This document shows positions 42,083 through 49,856 of a stretch of 64,000 bases of DNA, one piece after another. This DNA comes from Flavobacteriales bacterium. GTDB taxonomy: Bacteria > Bacteroidota > Bacteroidia > Flavobacteriales > UBA1820. Positions within the stretch are counted from its first letter, which is position 1. The number at the start of each line of letters is the position of its first letter. The translations under genes and the position numbers were made by a program. The DNA is taken from assembly GCA_017620815.1 (NCBI GenBank), contig JAGAUI010000012.1, positions 64,856 to 128,855 of the forward strand, written 5' to 3'. The notes below the pieces were generated by a model, which was given only the letters and a program-made list of their open reading frames with translations, had not been told where the DNA came from and did no database searches.

Positions 42083-43717
42083 ATGGCTAGAAAATCTTTT
42101 TATGTATTGATGTTTTTAATGCTAGGAACTTGTCTCTTGGCACAGGGTAGAAGAGCTCCTGTAAGACTTAATATCATTCCAGAACCAGTAAGTGTAAAGG
42201 TAAATGACGGCAAATTCCCTATAACCCGTTCCACACTTATCTATGCCGAAGATGAGTCATCTATGCTTACGGCTCAGTATCTGTCTGAATATATGGGCAA
42301 ACACTATGGCTATCCTCTTTCTGTCATAAAAAAGAAATGCCCTTCTAGTGATGTCATTATCCTTAAAAATGAAAACAATGATAAAACCAAAGGTGGATAT
42401 CGCCTCACATCTACTGCCAGTAAGGTTGAGATAGTGGGAAATGATGCTTCGGGAGTGTTCTATGGTGTACAGACATTTATCCAGATGTTGCCTACACGTG
42501 CAGGTGTACTGCCCAATGTTCAGTGTGCAGTGATAGATGACTATCCTCGTTTTGAGTACAGAGGTATGCATCTGGACGTAGTAAGACATTTCTTCCCTAT
42601 AGAATATGTAAAGAGATTTATAGACTATCTAGCATATCATAAATTTAATTATTTCCATTGGCATCTTACAGACGACCAAGGGTGGAGAATAGAGATGAAA
42701 TCACATCCTCGTCTTACACAGGTGGGTGCTTATCGTGATGGAGAGATACTGGGGCTGTATCCCGGTAAATACACAGAACTCCCATATGGAGGTTACTACA
42801 CACAAGAAGAAGCCCGCGAAGTAGTGGAATATGCTGCTGCACGTCATATCACAGTCATTCCAGAGATAGATATACCGGGACACTGTATGGCGGTTCTTGC
42901 TACTTACCCACAGTTTTCTACCACACCCGATGAAGAAAAATACTGTGCCCGCACGTGGGGTATATATAACAAACACAATAACGTACTATCTCCTACACCA
43001 GAAGTCTTTGCGTTTCTAGATGATGTGTTCGGTGAGTTGTGTGATATCTTCCCTTCCCAATACATACATGTGGGAGGTGATGAATGTGCCAAAAAATGGT
43101 GGAAGGAATCTCCTGTGGCACAACAATTCATAAAGGACAATGGTCTTAAAGATGAAAACGAACTCCAGAGTTATTTCATACGCCACGTACAGAAGACACT
43201 CGTTAAGAAAGGAAAAACACTCGTGGGTTGGAACGAGATACTGGAAGGAGGCCTAGCACCAGATGCGGTGGTTATGAGTTGGCAGGGAACGCGTGGAGGT
43301 ATAACAGCGGCACGAGCAGGACATCGTGTGATTATGACTCCTTCGTCACATTCATACTATAACAATATGCAGTCCCGCCATCAGGTAGAGGTAACCCATA
43401 AAGGTTATGTCCCACTAGACAAGGTTTATAACTATGAAATCATCCCTGCCGAACTCACAGAAAAAGAAGCCCAGATGATAATAGGAGCACAGGCCTGTAT
43501 GTGGACAGAATATTTCCCATCTGTACGCAAACTGGAAAATGCACTATTCCCTCGTGTGAGTGCACTATCCGAAAACGTGTGGAGTCCTCGTGAAAAGAAA
43601 AACTGGAATAGATTCCTCGCTGCTCTGGTATATCATCACGACCGTTATGATATGTGGGGCATACGTTATAGTCCATATTTCTTCCAGATGTATGATGTGG
43701 TAAGAGAGGACCATTGA
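42083..43717 (+). CDS. Beta-N-acetylhexosaminidase, GH20
   Basis: A 544-residue exported glycosidase that removes terminal beta-GlcNAc/GalNAc. A signal peptide (FYVLMFLMLGTCLLAQG) is followed by a GH20b-like alpha/beta domain (IPEPVSVKVNDGKFPI) and the (beta/alpha)8 barrel. The substrate-assisted catalytic pair is Asp333-Glu334 in HVGGDECAKKWW. Further conserved segments are HWHLTDDQGWRIEMK and IPEIDIPGHCMAVL. It stands alone with its own strong promoter. Targets could be host glycans, dietary chitin-like oligomers or cell-wall fragments. Confidence 0.95.
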   Translation: MARKSFYVLMFLMLGTCLLAQGRRAPVRLNIIPEPVSVKVNDGKFPITRSTLIYAEDESSMLTAQYLSEYMGKHYGYPLSVIKKKCPSSDVIILKNENNDKTKGGYRLTSTASKVEIVGNDASGVFYGVQTFIQMLPTRAGVLPNVQCAVIDDYPRFEYRGMHLDVVRHFFPIEYVKRFIDYLAYHKFNYFHWHLTDDQGWRIEMKSHPRLTQVGAYRDGEILGLYPGKYTELPYGGYYTQEEAREVVEYAAARHITVIPEIDIPGHCMAVLATYPQFSTTPDEEKYCARTWGIYNKHNNVLSPTPEVFAFLDDVFGELCDIFPSQYIHVGGDECAKKWWKESPVAQQFIKDNGLKDENELQSYFIRHVQKTLVKKGKTLVGWNEILEGGLAPDAVVMSWQGTRGGITAARAGHRVIMTPSSHSYYNNMQSRHQVEVTHKGYVPLDKVYNYEIIPAELTEKEAQMIIGAQACMWTEYFPSVRKLENALFPRVSALSENVWSPREKKNWNRFLAALVYHHDRYDMWGIRYSPYFFQMYDVVREDH

Positions 43718-43757
43718 TTTTATGCTTATAATGGACGTATAAATGAATAATGTTTTC

Positions 43758-43765
43758 TACATTTG
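43758..43765 (+). promoter_or_regulatory. lspA promoter -7 box
   Basis: TACATTTG, 23 bp before the GTG start of lspA. Confidence 0.6.
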
Positions 43766-43788
43766 TAATGTGAAAAAATAGGTAGAAG

Positions 43789-44421
43789 GTGAAAAAGGTA
43801 TTTTATATAAGTGCACTCATTATCTTGGCCGACCAAATCCTCAAGATTTGGGTCAAGACTCATATGGTGCTGGGAGAATCCCGCCACATTGCAGACTGGT
43901 TCCAGATATATTTTGTAGAAAATATGGGAATGGCATTCGGTATGGAATGGGGAGGTATGGCTGGGAAGCTGTTCCTTACCTTGTTCCGCATAGTGGTAAG
44001 TGCTCTTTTACTCTTGTGGCTGTGGAATCTTACCAATCGCCGTGCTCCCAAGATTCTCATCATCCCGCTTACTATGGTATTTGCAGGGGCGGTGGGCAAC
44101 ATCATAGATTCTCTATTTTATGGTCTTATATTTAACACTCCTGTGGGAGAAGTAGCCACTATATTTCCAGATGGAGGAGGTTATGGAGCCTTTATGTGTG
44201 GAAAGGTGGTGGATATGTTCTACTTCCCGCTGTGGAGTGGTGTGCTTCCAGAATGGTTGCCTATATGGGGAGGACAATATTTTACTTTCTTCCCAGCAGT
44301 ATTTAACATAGCCGATGCGGCGGTATCGGTAGGTATCATATTGTTGTTGTTATTCCAGAAAAAGGCATTTAATGAGGATGCTGGATATGGAAAGAGTGAT
44401 AGATACTTAAAAGGGTATTGA
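43789..44421 (+). CDS. lspA: Lipoprotein signal peptidase (signal peptidase II)
   Basis: An aspartyl protease of the inner membrane that removes signal peptides from prolipoproteins. At 210 residues it is longer than E. coli LspA, in line with Bacteroidota forms that carry an extra periplasmic loop (here around PVGEVATIFPDGGGYGAFMC). Key parts are VENMGMAFGM, GAVGNIIDSL, and the two catalytic aspartates in GKVVDMFYFP and FNIADAAVSV. The start is GTG; no in-frame ATG lies nearby. The gene overlaps the extended frame of the next gene, which more likely starts at 44448. Its substrates include the lipoproteins in this window. Confidence 0.93.
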   Translation: MKKVFYISALIILADQILKIWVKTHMVLGESRHIADWFQIYFVENMGMAFGMEWGGMAGKLFLTLFRIVVSALLLLWLWNLTNRRAPKILIIPLTMVFAGAVGNIIDSLFYGLIFNTPVGEVATIFPDGGGYGAFMCGKVVDMFYFPLWSGVLPEWLPIWGGQYFTFFPAVFNIADAAVSVGIILLLLFQKKAFNEDAGYGKSDRYLKGY

Positions 44422-44447
44422 TAGAGAGTATCCTAAGGCTTGTTTTT

Positions 44448-45413
44448 ATGAAGAAATATACGCTTACTTTACTTTTTATAATATGTGCGTTGAGCCTTAC
44501 GGGGCAGAATGCGTCATACACTGCATATGTAAAACAATACAGGGATATAGCTATACGCCAGATGAACAAAGAGGGTATCCCTGCTAGTATCATTATGGCT
44601 CAGGCTTTATTGGAATCGGGAGCAGGGACTAGTTATCTGGCTCGTGAAGCCAATAACCACTTTGGTATCAAGTGTAATTCACAGTGGAGAGGAGAGTCTA
44701 TAAAAAAAGACGATGACCGTAAAAACGAGTGTTTCCGTAAATATGACCAAGTAGAGGATTCATATAGTGACCATTCGGCATTTCTTAAGCGTGAGCGTTA
44801 TGCTTCGCTATATGAACTTCCCATTACAGACTATAAATCATGGGCTCATGGACTCAAAGCTGCTGGTTATGCTACAGACCCCGCTTATGGTGATAAACTC
44901 ATACGCATAATAGAAACATACCACCTTTATGAACTTGATAATGTAACGCTGGATACTCCTGCAGTAGAGGAGGCTGTTGCTGTAGAAGATACTCCTGCGG
45001 TATCTATCCCTGTCGCTCTCGCTGTATCATCTATGCAGTTGCTCACTCATAAGAACAAGAACTTGCCTTATGTGCAGGTGGGTGAGGGTGATAGTATAGA
45101 AAAGATAGCCTCACACTATCGCAAAAGCGTGGCCGACCTTCTGCAATATAACGATATGAACTATGATGATACATTAAGTGTAGGTGATATCATCTTCCTG
45201 TCTCCCAAACGTAACAAGGGTGCTGTCAAATACTATACCATCGCCCAAGGAGATACCATGTACTCTATCTCCCAACGTCTGGGGATGACTCTTGAGAGTC
45301 TTTACTTAAAAAATCGTTTGCAGGTAGGGGCAATGCCTCCAGTGGGTACGCGTCTATATTTGCAACGTAATATCCCTCGTCGCGAAGCAAATGCCTCATA
45401 TCATGTAAAGTAA
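44448..45413 (+). CDS. Exported N-acetylglucosaminidase with two LysM domains
   Basis: A 321-residue secreted peptidoglycan hydrolase. A signal peptide at 1-20 (FIICALSLTGQ) is followed by a FlgJ/Auto-type glucosaminidase domain at about 22-170, with the catalytic Glu56 in MAQALLESGAGTSYLA and NNHFGIKCNSQWRGE. Two C-terminal LysM modules bind glycan chains (VQVGEGDSIEKIASHYRKS; YTIAQGDTMYSISQRLGM). It probably acts in wall remodelling or cell separation. The start ATG at 44448 gives a proper signal peptide; a more upstream in-frame ATG (44418) overlaps lspA. It is followed 6 bases later by coaE. Confidence 0.92.
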   Translation: MKKYTLTLLFIICALSLTGQNASYTAYVKQYRDIAIRQMNKEGIPASIIMAQALLESGAGTSYLAREANNHFGIKCNSQWRGESIKKDDDRKNECFRKYDQVEDSYSDHSAFLKRERYASLYELPITDYKSWAHGLKAAGYATDPAYGDKLIRIIETYHLYELDNVTLDTPAVEEAVAVEDTPAVSIPVALAVSSMQLLTHKNKNLPYVQVGEGDSIEKIASHYRKSVADLLQYNDMNYDDTLSVGDIIFLSPKRNKGAVKYYTIAQGDTMYSISQRLGMTLESLYLKNRLQVGAMPPVGTRLYLQRNIPRREANASYHVK

Positions 45414-45419
45414 AAAACT

Positions 45420-46028
45420 ATGAGAGAACACGTCTATACCGTAGGTCTTACAGGTGGCATAGGTAGTGGCAAGACGACGTTTGCAGCTATGCTGGAGGAA
45501 AAAGGTGCAGCGGTATATTATGCAGATACCCGTGCCAAAAGCCTTATGGTAGAAAATGCAGCACTTATAACGGCTATAAAATCACTCTTTGGGGAGCAGG
45601 CATATGATGATAAAGGAGAGTTAAATCGTGCGTACATATCTTCTCGTATATTTTCAGATGGGACACTCCTTTCCCAGATGAATGCTATAGTACACCCTGC
45701 TGTGTATGCAGACTTTGAGCATTGGAGACTATGTCAGGTAGATGCTCCCTATGTGGTGCTAGAGAGTGCCATATTATATGAAAGTCGTGGTGATAAGCGT
45801 TGTGATGTAACAGTAACGGTATCCATACCTCTAGAAGAGAGGATAGTCCGTACCATGCAACGCGATAGTGCCAGCCGTGAGGCAGTACAAGCTCGTATAG
45901 ATAAGCAGATGAGTGACCAGGAACGTGAAGAGCGTTCGTCTATCATAGTGCGTGCTGCAACGTGGGAAGAAAAAGAAATAGAGGCTGCTCGTCTAGATGA
46001 ATACTTCCGTAGCGAAGCCTTAAAGTAA
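45420..46028 (+). CDS. coaE: Dephospho-CoA kinase
   Basis: Phosphorylates dephospho-CoA in the last step of coenzyme A synthesis. At 202 residues it shows the P-loop GGIGSGKTT (12-20), the substrate region YYADTRAKSLM, and the P-loop-kinase lid RMQRDSASREAVQARIDKQM-type segment (here TMQRDSASREAVQARID). It is the last gene of the lspA-glucosaminidase-coaE run. Its stop overlaps by 9 bases the end of the convergent cysteine desulfurase gene, with no terminator between them. Confidence 0.95.
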   Translation: MREHVYTVGLTGGIGSGKTTFAAMLEEKGAAVYYADTRAKSLMVENAALITAIKSLFGEQAYDDKGELNRAYISSRIFSDGTLLSQMNAIVHPAVYADFEHWRLCQVDAPYVVLESAILYESRGDKRCDVTVTVSIPLEERIVRTMQRDSASREAVQARIDKQMSDQEREERSSIIVRAATWEEKEIEAARLDEYFRSEALK

Positions 46029-47174
46029 AGATTTTATAGCATCTACCGCTATATCTAGCTCCTCTTTTACATTCCATTTGCCCATAGATATACGCAATGT
46101 GGGGCAACCTGTCATGGTGTTACTCTCTCCATATAACGTGCTAATGACAAAAGACTCTCTTACCGCTCCTGCCATACAAGCACTGCCAGCACTCACACAT
46201 ACTCCTTTCATGTCTAGAGAAAGCAGTGCCATAGAAGGGTCTTTTTTTATAGGTAGGGTAACACTCACTAGCGAAGGCAGACTCTTATCAAGGTCTTTGC
46301 AGCGACCATTAAAACGGATGCCGGGGATTTCTTTCAGACGAGAGATGAGGTATTTTTTAAGCTCTAGGATATGTGTGTGGTCTTTTTCTCTTTCCTCTTT
46401 ATTCATCTTTAATGCTAGAGCCATACCAGCTATAGCAGGGGTGTTCTCTGTCCCCGAACGCATACCTCTTTCCTGTTCTCCTCCGTGGAGTAGGGATGGG
46501 AGGACGATTCCACTTTTTACATAAAGAAATCCTATGCCTTTGGGACCGTGGAATTTGTGTGCCGATGCCGAAAGAAAGTCCACAGGACTGTTTTTAAGGT
46601 CATAATCCATATGGCACATACCTTGTACAGCATCGGTATGAAACCAAGCATTGTGGGCGTGGCATAAAGTACCTATGGCATGAATGTCATAGATATTTCC
46701 TATCTCGTTCTGGGCGTGCATAAGACTCACAAGTGTTTTCCCTTCTGATGGCATTTCCAGTATTGAGCATAGATGTTCTAGGTCTATATCTCCGTTTTCT
46801 TTTATGTGGACATATTCTACATTTATGCCCGTGGAAGATAGCTGTGATGCAGTAGCGGTGATAGCGTGGTGTTCTATGGGAGAGCTAATGATGCGGCGGA
46901 CACCAGCTAGAACAGCTCCCATTAGAACAGTGTTGTCGCTTTCTGTCCCTCCCGATGTGAAAAACACTTCCGATGGCATGGCACCTATCATCTGTGCTAT
47001 TCCACGACGAGATTCTTCTACTATGATGCGTGCATCACGTCCTGCACTATGTGTAGATGAAGGATTCCCATATGTGTCACACATTATCTGTCCTACCCGC
47101 AATATGACTTCGGGGTATGGTTCGGTGGTGGCACTATGGTCTAGATATATGATAGGAGCAGTGTGTTTTTTCAT
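46020..47174 (-). CDS. iscS: Cysteine desulfurase (NifS/IscS family)
   Basis: A PLP enzyme of 384 residues that releases sulfur from cysteine for Fe-S clusters and thiolated tRNA. It begins with IIYLDHSATTEPYPEV. The PLP lysine is Lys207 in SASAHKFHGPKG. The catalytic cysteine is Cys333 in VSAGSACMAGA, in a group I-like loop. IscU or other cluster genes are not adjacent, so it may be the tRNA-thiolation type or a general one; the symbol is therefore a best guess. Its 3' end overlaps coaE by 9 bases. Confidence 0.92.
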   Translation of the reverse strand: MKKHTAPIIYLDHSATTEPYPEVILRVGQIMCDTYGNPSSTHSAGRDARIIVEESRRGIAQMIGAMPSEVFFTSGGTESDNTVLMGAVLAGVRRIISSPIEHHAITATASQLSSTGINVEYVHIKENGDIDLEHLCSILEMPSEGKTLVSLMHAQNEIGNIYDIHAIGTLCHAHNAWFHTDAVQGMCHMDYDLKNSPVDFLSASAHKFHGPKGIGFLYVKSGIVLPSLLHGGEQERGMRSGTENTPAIAGMALALKMNKEEREKDHTHILELKKYLISRLKEIPGIRFNGRCKDLDKSLPSLVSVTLPIKKDPSMALLSLDMKGVCVSAGSACMAGAVRESFVISTLYGESNTMTGCPTLRISMGKWNVKEELDIAVDAIKSLL

Positions 47175-47211
47175 TTCTTATGCTATCTATTGGTGGCAGT
47201 TTATATGAATG

Positions 47212-47219
47212 CAAAAATA
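47212..47219 (-). promoter_or_regulatory. Cysteine desulfurase promoter -7 box
   Basis: TATTTTTG on the minus strand, 37 bp before the start codon at 47174. Confidence 0.5.
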
Positions 47220-47257
47220 CCCAATAAATCTTCTTTTACAATAATTTTAAAAATTTA

Positions 47258-47289
47258 TTTGTTTGTAACGCCCAACTTTTATACCTTTG
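47258..47289 (+). promoter_or_regulatory. rpmE promoter
   Basis: TTTG at 47258-47261, 20 bp, then TACCTTTG at 47282-47289. A strong two-part match. Confidence 0.78.
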
Positions 47290-47295
47290 CACGCT

Positions 47296-47433
47296 CATAG
47301 GGGAGAACTATGCTCTCACTACTCTATAAATGATTCTGACCAAATCTTCCACAATAGAGTACAGAGAGGGGAGAGGGAACCTATTAGATAAAGTAGAACG
47401 CGTTTTTTTGATTAATCAAAATATTAAATAGAA
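47296..47433 (+). promoter_or_regulatory. Structured 5' leader of rpmE
   Basis: A leader of about 138 nt, far longer than most here. Hairpin 1 is CATAG-GGGAGAA-CTATG (47296-47312). Hairpin 2 pairs CTCTC and ACTCTA (47313-47326) with TAGAGT and GAGAG (47355-47368) around a symmetric 3x3 internal loop. A perfect palindrome TTGATTAATCAA lies nearer the start. It is a candidate for feedback control by bL31. This structure is proposed from hand pairing only. Confidence 0.55.
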
Positions 47434-47679
47434 ATGAAAAAAGGTATTCATCCAGAGAATTACAGACTGTGTGCTTTCCGTGATATGTCAAACGGAGAAA
47501 CATTCATCACTCATTCTACTGCCGAAACCAAAGACACAGTGGAAATAGATGGTGTTACATATCCTTTGGTAAAATTGGAAATATCCAGCTCTTCTCACCC
47601 TTTCTACACTGGTAAAGTTAAACTAGTGGACACTGCAGGTCGTATCGACAAATTCCGCAGCAAATACGGTAAAAAATAA
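47434..47679 (+). CDS. rpmE: 50S ribosomal protein bL31, type B
   Basis: An 81-residue ribosomal protein of the large subunit. The sequence [20 protein letters not shown] is typical for type B (YkgM-like) bL31. It lacks the zinc-ribbon cysteines: only one Cys, at residue 13, is present, so no zinc can be bound by the classic four-Cys site. It is encoded alone, behind a strong promoter and a long structured leader, and is followed by a perfect 22-bp hairpin. Confidence 0.96.
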   Translation: MKKGIHPENYRLCAFRDMSNGETFITHSTAETKDTVEIDGVTYPLVKLEISSSSHPFYTGKVKLVDTAGRIDKFRSKYGKK

Positions 47680-47696
47680 TTTTACCCATTTGGAGA

Positions 47697-47743
47697 AAAG
47701 CATAAAAAATCCCTCGCCTGTGGCGAGGGATTTTTTATGCTTT
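47697..47743. terminator. Extended symmetric terminator after rpmE
   Basis: A perfect 22-bp stem with loop TGT. The core ATCCCTCGCC / GGCGAGGGAT is flanked by AAAGCATAAAAA and its complement. The A- and T-tracts are part of the stem, so it could act toward both convergent genes (rpmE and radA). Confidence 0.9.
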
Positions 47744-47755
47744 AAATGGAAACCT

Positions 47756-47790
47756 TGTCAATTGGCGAGCCGAAGGCTCGCCAATTGACA
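47756..47790. repeat. Perfect 16-bp inverted repeat without T-tract
   Basis: TGTCAATTGGCGAGCC-GAA-GGCTCGCCAATTGACA. It lies between the rpmE terminator and the radA stop. Its GGCGAGCC/GGCTCGCC core matches the cores of the terminators at 25792 and 61143, but no U-run follows on either strand. Confidence 0.85.
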
Positions 47791-47801
47791 GCACGTCATA
47801 A

Positions 47802-49178
47802 CTATGAAAAACATAGTTTTATGAGTTGTTCTACACGTTCTATTGGCATCACACGTATGGAAGGATAATCCTCTATACGCACCTTATTATAACGGGATAT
47901 AAATATGATATTAAATCCCAGTCGTGCTGCTTCGGCTATACGTTGTTCTATGCGTGTTACAGGTCGTATTTCTCCCGAAAGACCTACTTCGGCAGCAAAA
48001 CATACTTTATCTCCTATGGAAATGTCTTCTGATGATGAAAGTACCGATGCTACTACCGCCAAATCCAGTGCTGGGTCATCTACACGTATCCCTCCCGTTA
48101 TATTGAGGAATACATCTTTGGACGAGAGGCGGAATCCTACTCGTTTTTCCAGTACTGCCAGTAGCATATTGAGGCGTTTGGTGTCATAACCTGTGGTGCT
48201 GTGTTGGGGGTTACCATACACTGCCGATGATACCAGTGCCTGTACCTCTATCATTATAGGTCGCATCCCTTCTAGTGTTACGGCTATGCTGTTCCCAGAT
48301 AACGAAGCATTGTATTGGGAGATGAGAGCTTGTGAAGGGTTCTCTACTACTCTTAATCCGCCGCCAGACATATGGTATATACCTATCTCATCGGTAGAGC
48401 CAAAACGGTTTTTAATACAACGTACTATACGATATATATGGTTTCTATCTCCTTCAAATGACAGTACCGTATCTACCATGTGTTCCAGTATTTTGGGGCC
48501 TGCCAGTGTGCCGTCTTTGGTTATATGACCTATGAGTACTATTGGTGTGCCACTACTTTTGGCATAACGCATAAGCAAGGCAGCACTTTCTCTTATCTGT
48601 GATACACTCCCCGCCGCCGAATCTGATGTAGAGGTATAAAGCGTCTGTATGGAGTCTATGACCAGAAGATCTGGAGAGATGTCTTTGACGTGATTGAATA
48701 TGGATTCGGTATTGGTTTCAGAAAGTACATAGCATTCGTCATTGGTAACGCCTATACGTTCGGCACGCATCTTTATCTGGCTGGGGCTTTCCTCTCCCGA
48801 TACATACAGAGTGCGTATCCCCTTTGCTCGTAGTGCTAGCTGAAGCATTAGAGTGGATTTACCTATGCCGGGCTCTCCTCCCAGTAGTGTAAGAGAACCT
48901 CTTACCAGTCCCCCACCCAATATCCTATTGAGTTCCATATCCATAGTGTCTATGCGTTGAGTGTGGGAGTATTCCACCTCGCGAATGTTTATGGGGGAGG
49001 ATTTGTCTGTTCTTTCAGAAGATTTAGTCCCCCATGCAGGCACATTGGCACTAGATGTAGAGATATTCATCTCTTTAAGAGTATTCCACTCCTTGCAGGA
49101 AGGGCATTGACCATACCATTTGGGGTAGTCCATACCACAATTACTGCATACATATACAGTTTTATTTTTGGTAGCCAT
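47802..49178 (-). CDS. radA: DNA repair protein RadA (Sms)
   Basis: A RecA-like hexameric helicase that promotes branch migration in recombination. At 458 residues it has an N-terminal zinc finger (Cys11, Cys14, Cys25, Cys28), the ATPase with Walker A GEPGIGKST (101-109), the RadA-specific KNRFG motif (CIKNRFGSTDEIGIY), and a C-terminal Lon-like domain (VFLNITGGIRVDDPALDLAV). It is the last gene of a reverse operon nhaC - ACT protein - radA, with 3 and 12 bases between genes. Confidence 0.96.
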   Translation of the reverse strand: MATKNKTVYVCSNCGMDYPKWYGQCPSCKEWNTLKEMNISTSSANVPAWGTKSSERTDKSSPINIREVEYSHTQRIDTMDMELNRILGGGLVRGSLTLLGGEPGIGKSTLMLQLALRAKGIRTLYVSGEESPSQIKMRAERIGVTNDECYVLSETNTESIFNHVKDISPDLLVIDSIQTLYTSTSDSAAGSVSQIRESAALLMRYAKSSGTPIVLIGHITKDGTLAGPKILEHMVDTVLSFEGDRNHIYRIVRCIKNRFGSTDEIGIYHMSGGGLRVVENPSQALISQYNASLSGNSIAVTLEGMRPIMIEVQALVSSAVYGNPQHSTTGYDTKRLNMLLAVLEKRVGFRLSSKDVFLNITGGIRVDDPALDLAVVASVLSSSEDISIGDKVCFAAEVGLSGEIRPVTRIEQRIAEAARLGFNIIFISRYNKVRIEDYPSIRVMPIERVEQLIKLCFS

Positions 49179-49181
49179 AGT

Positions 49182-49844
49182 TTATGCTTTGTTAAGTTTT
49201 TTGATGACAGAAAACGCTTTATCTACATCTTCTTGGGTTACGATGAGGGTAAATTCGTTGGTGGTGGATACTACTTCCAGCAGGTTGATTCCCTCCCATG
49301 CCACTTTTTTAAATATATAGTAATACAGCCCAGAACAACCAGAGTTTTCGGCTGGTAGTCTTACCGTGATAGATGCCAGATTGGTATTTTTTGAGATGAG
49401 GCTTTCACTCATAAAGTAGTTATCTACTTTGTTTTCTACGACATTGGATATGATGATGGTGGTTTCATATACGCCTTGTGAGAAAGTATAGAAAATGTCC
49501 TTCCCTTCGTCGCCCATGTGGTCCAGCAGACGGCTCTGACGGACGGTCATAGTAGGCGAATTCTTAAATGTGTATTTTACCAGATTTGAACGGACGGTAA
49601 TATCTCCTAGCAGTTTTATGGTCTGTTGGATTTTGTTTTCAAGTTCAAACTGAAGAACAGGGTGTATGCGTTTGATGGCCATTATTATAGCTCCTTCGCG
49701 GACTTCTTTTTTAAGCGTTGCTTCTATCTCGCCTTGAAGGACTCGTGCTAGAGAGGAGATATTGATTAAATCTTGGCTTAGAGCTTCTTCTATGTAGGGT
49801 TTTTGTTTTATAAGCTCTTCTACTACAGATGATACAGATTTCAT
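49182..49844 (-). CDS. ACT-domain protein, conserved in Bacteroidota
   Basis: A 220-residue cytoplasmic protein. The N-terminal third is helical (SVVEELIKQKPYIEEAL, then LINISSLARVLQGEIEATLK) and looks like a small DNA-binding or oligomer domain (not confirmed). The C-terminal part has two ACT-like segments, as in aspartate kinase regulatory domains (DITVRSNLVKYTFKNSPT; LASITVRLPAENSGCSGLYY; EFTLIVTQEDVDKAFSVI). ACT domains usually bind amino acids. No kinase or dehydrogenase domain is present. Its place between an ion antiporter and radA offers no clear pathway. Confidence 0.7.
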   Translation of the reverse strand: MKSVSSVVEELIKQKPYIEEALSQDLINISSLARVLQGEIEATLKKEVREGAIIMAIKRIHPVLQFELENKIQQTIKLLGDITVRSNLVKYTFKNSPTMTVRQSRLLDHMGDEGKDIFYTFSQGVYETTIIISNVVENKVDNYFMSESLISKNTNLASITVRLPAENSGCSGLYYYIFKKVAWEGINLLEVVSTTNEFTLIVTQEDVDKAFSVIKKLNKA

Positions 49845-49856
49845 GATAGTATATGT

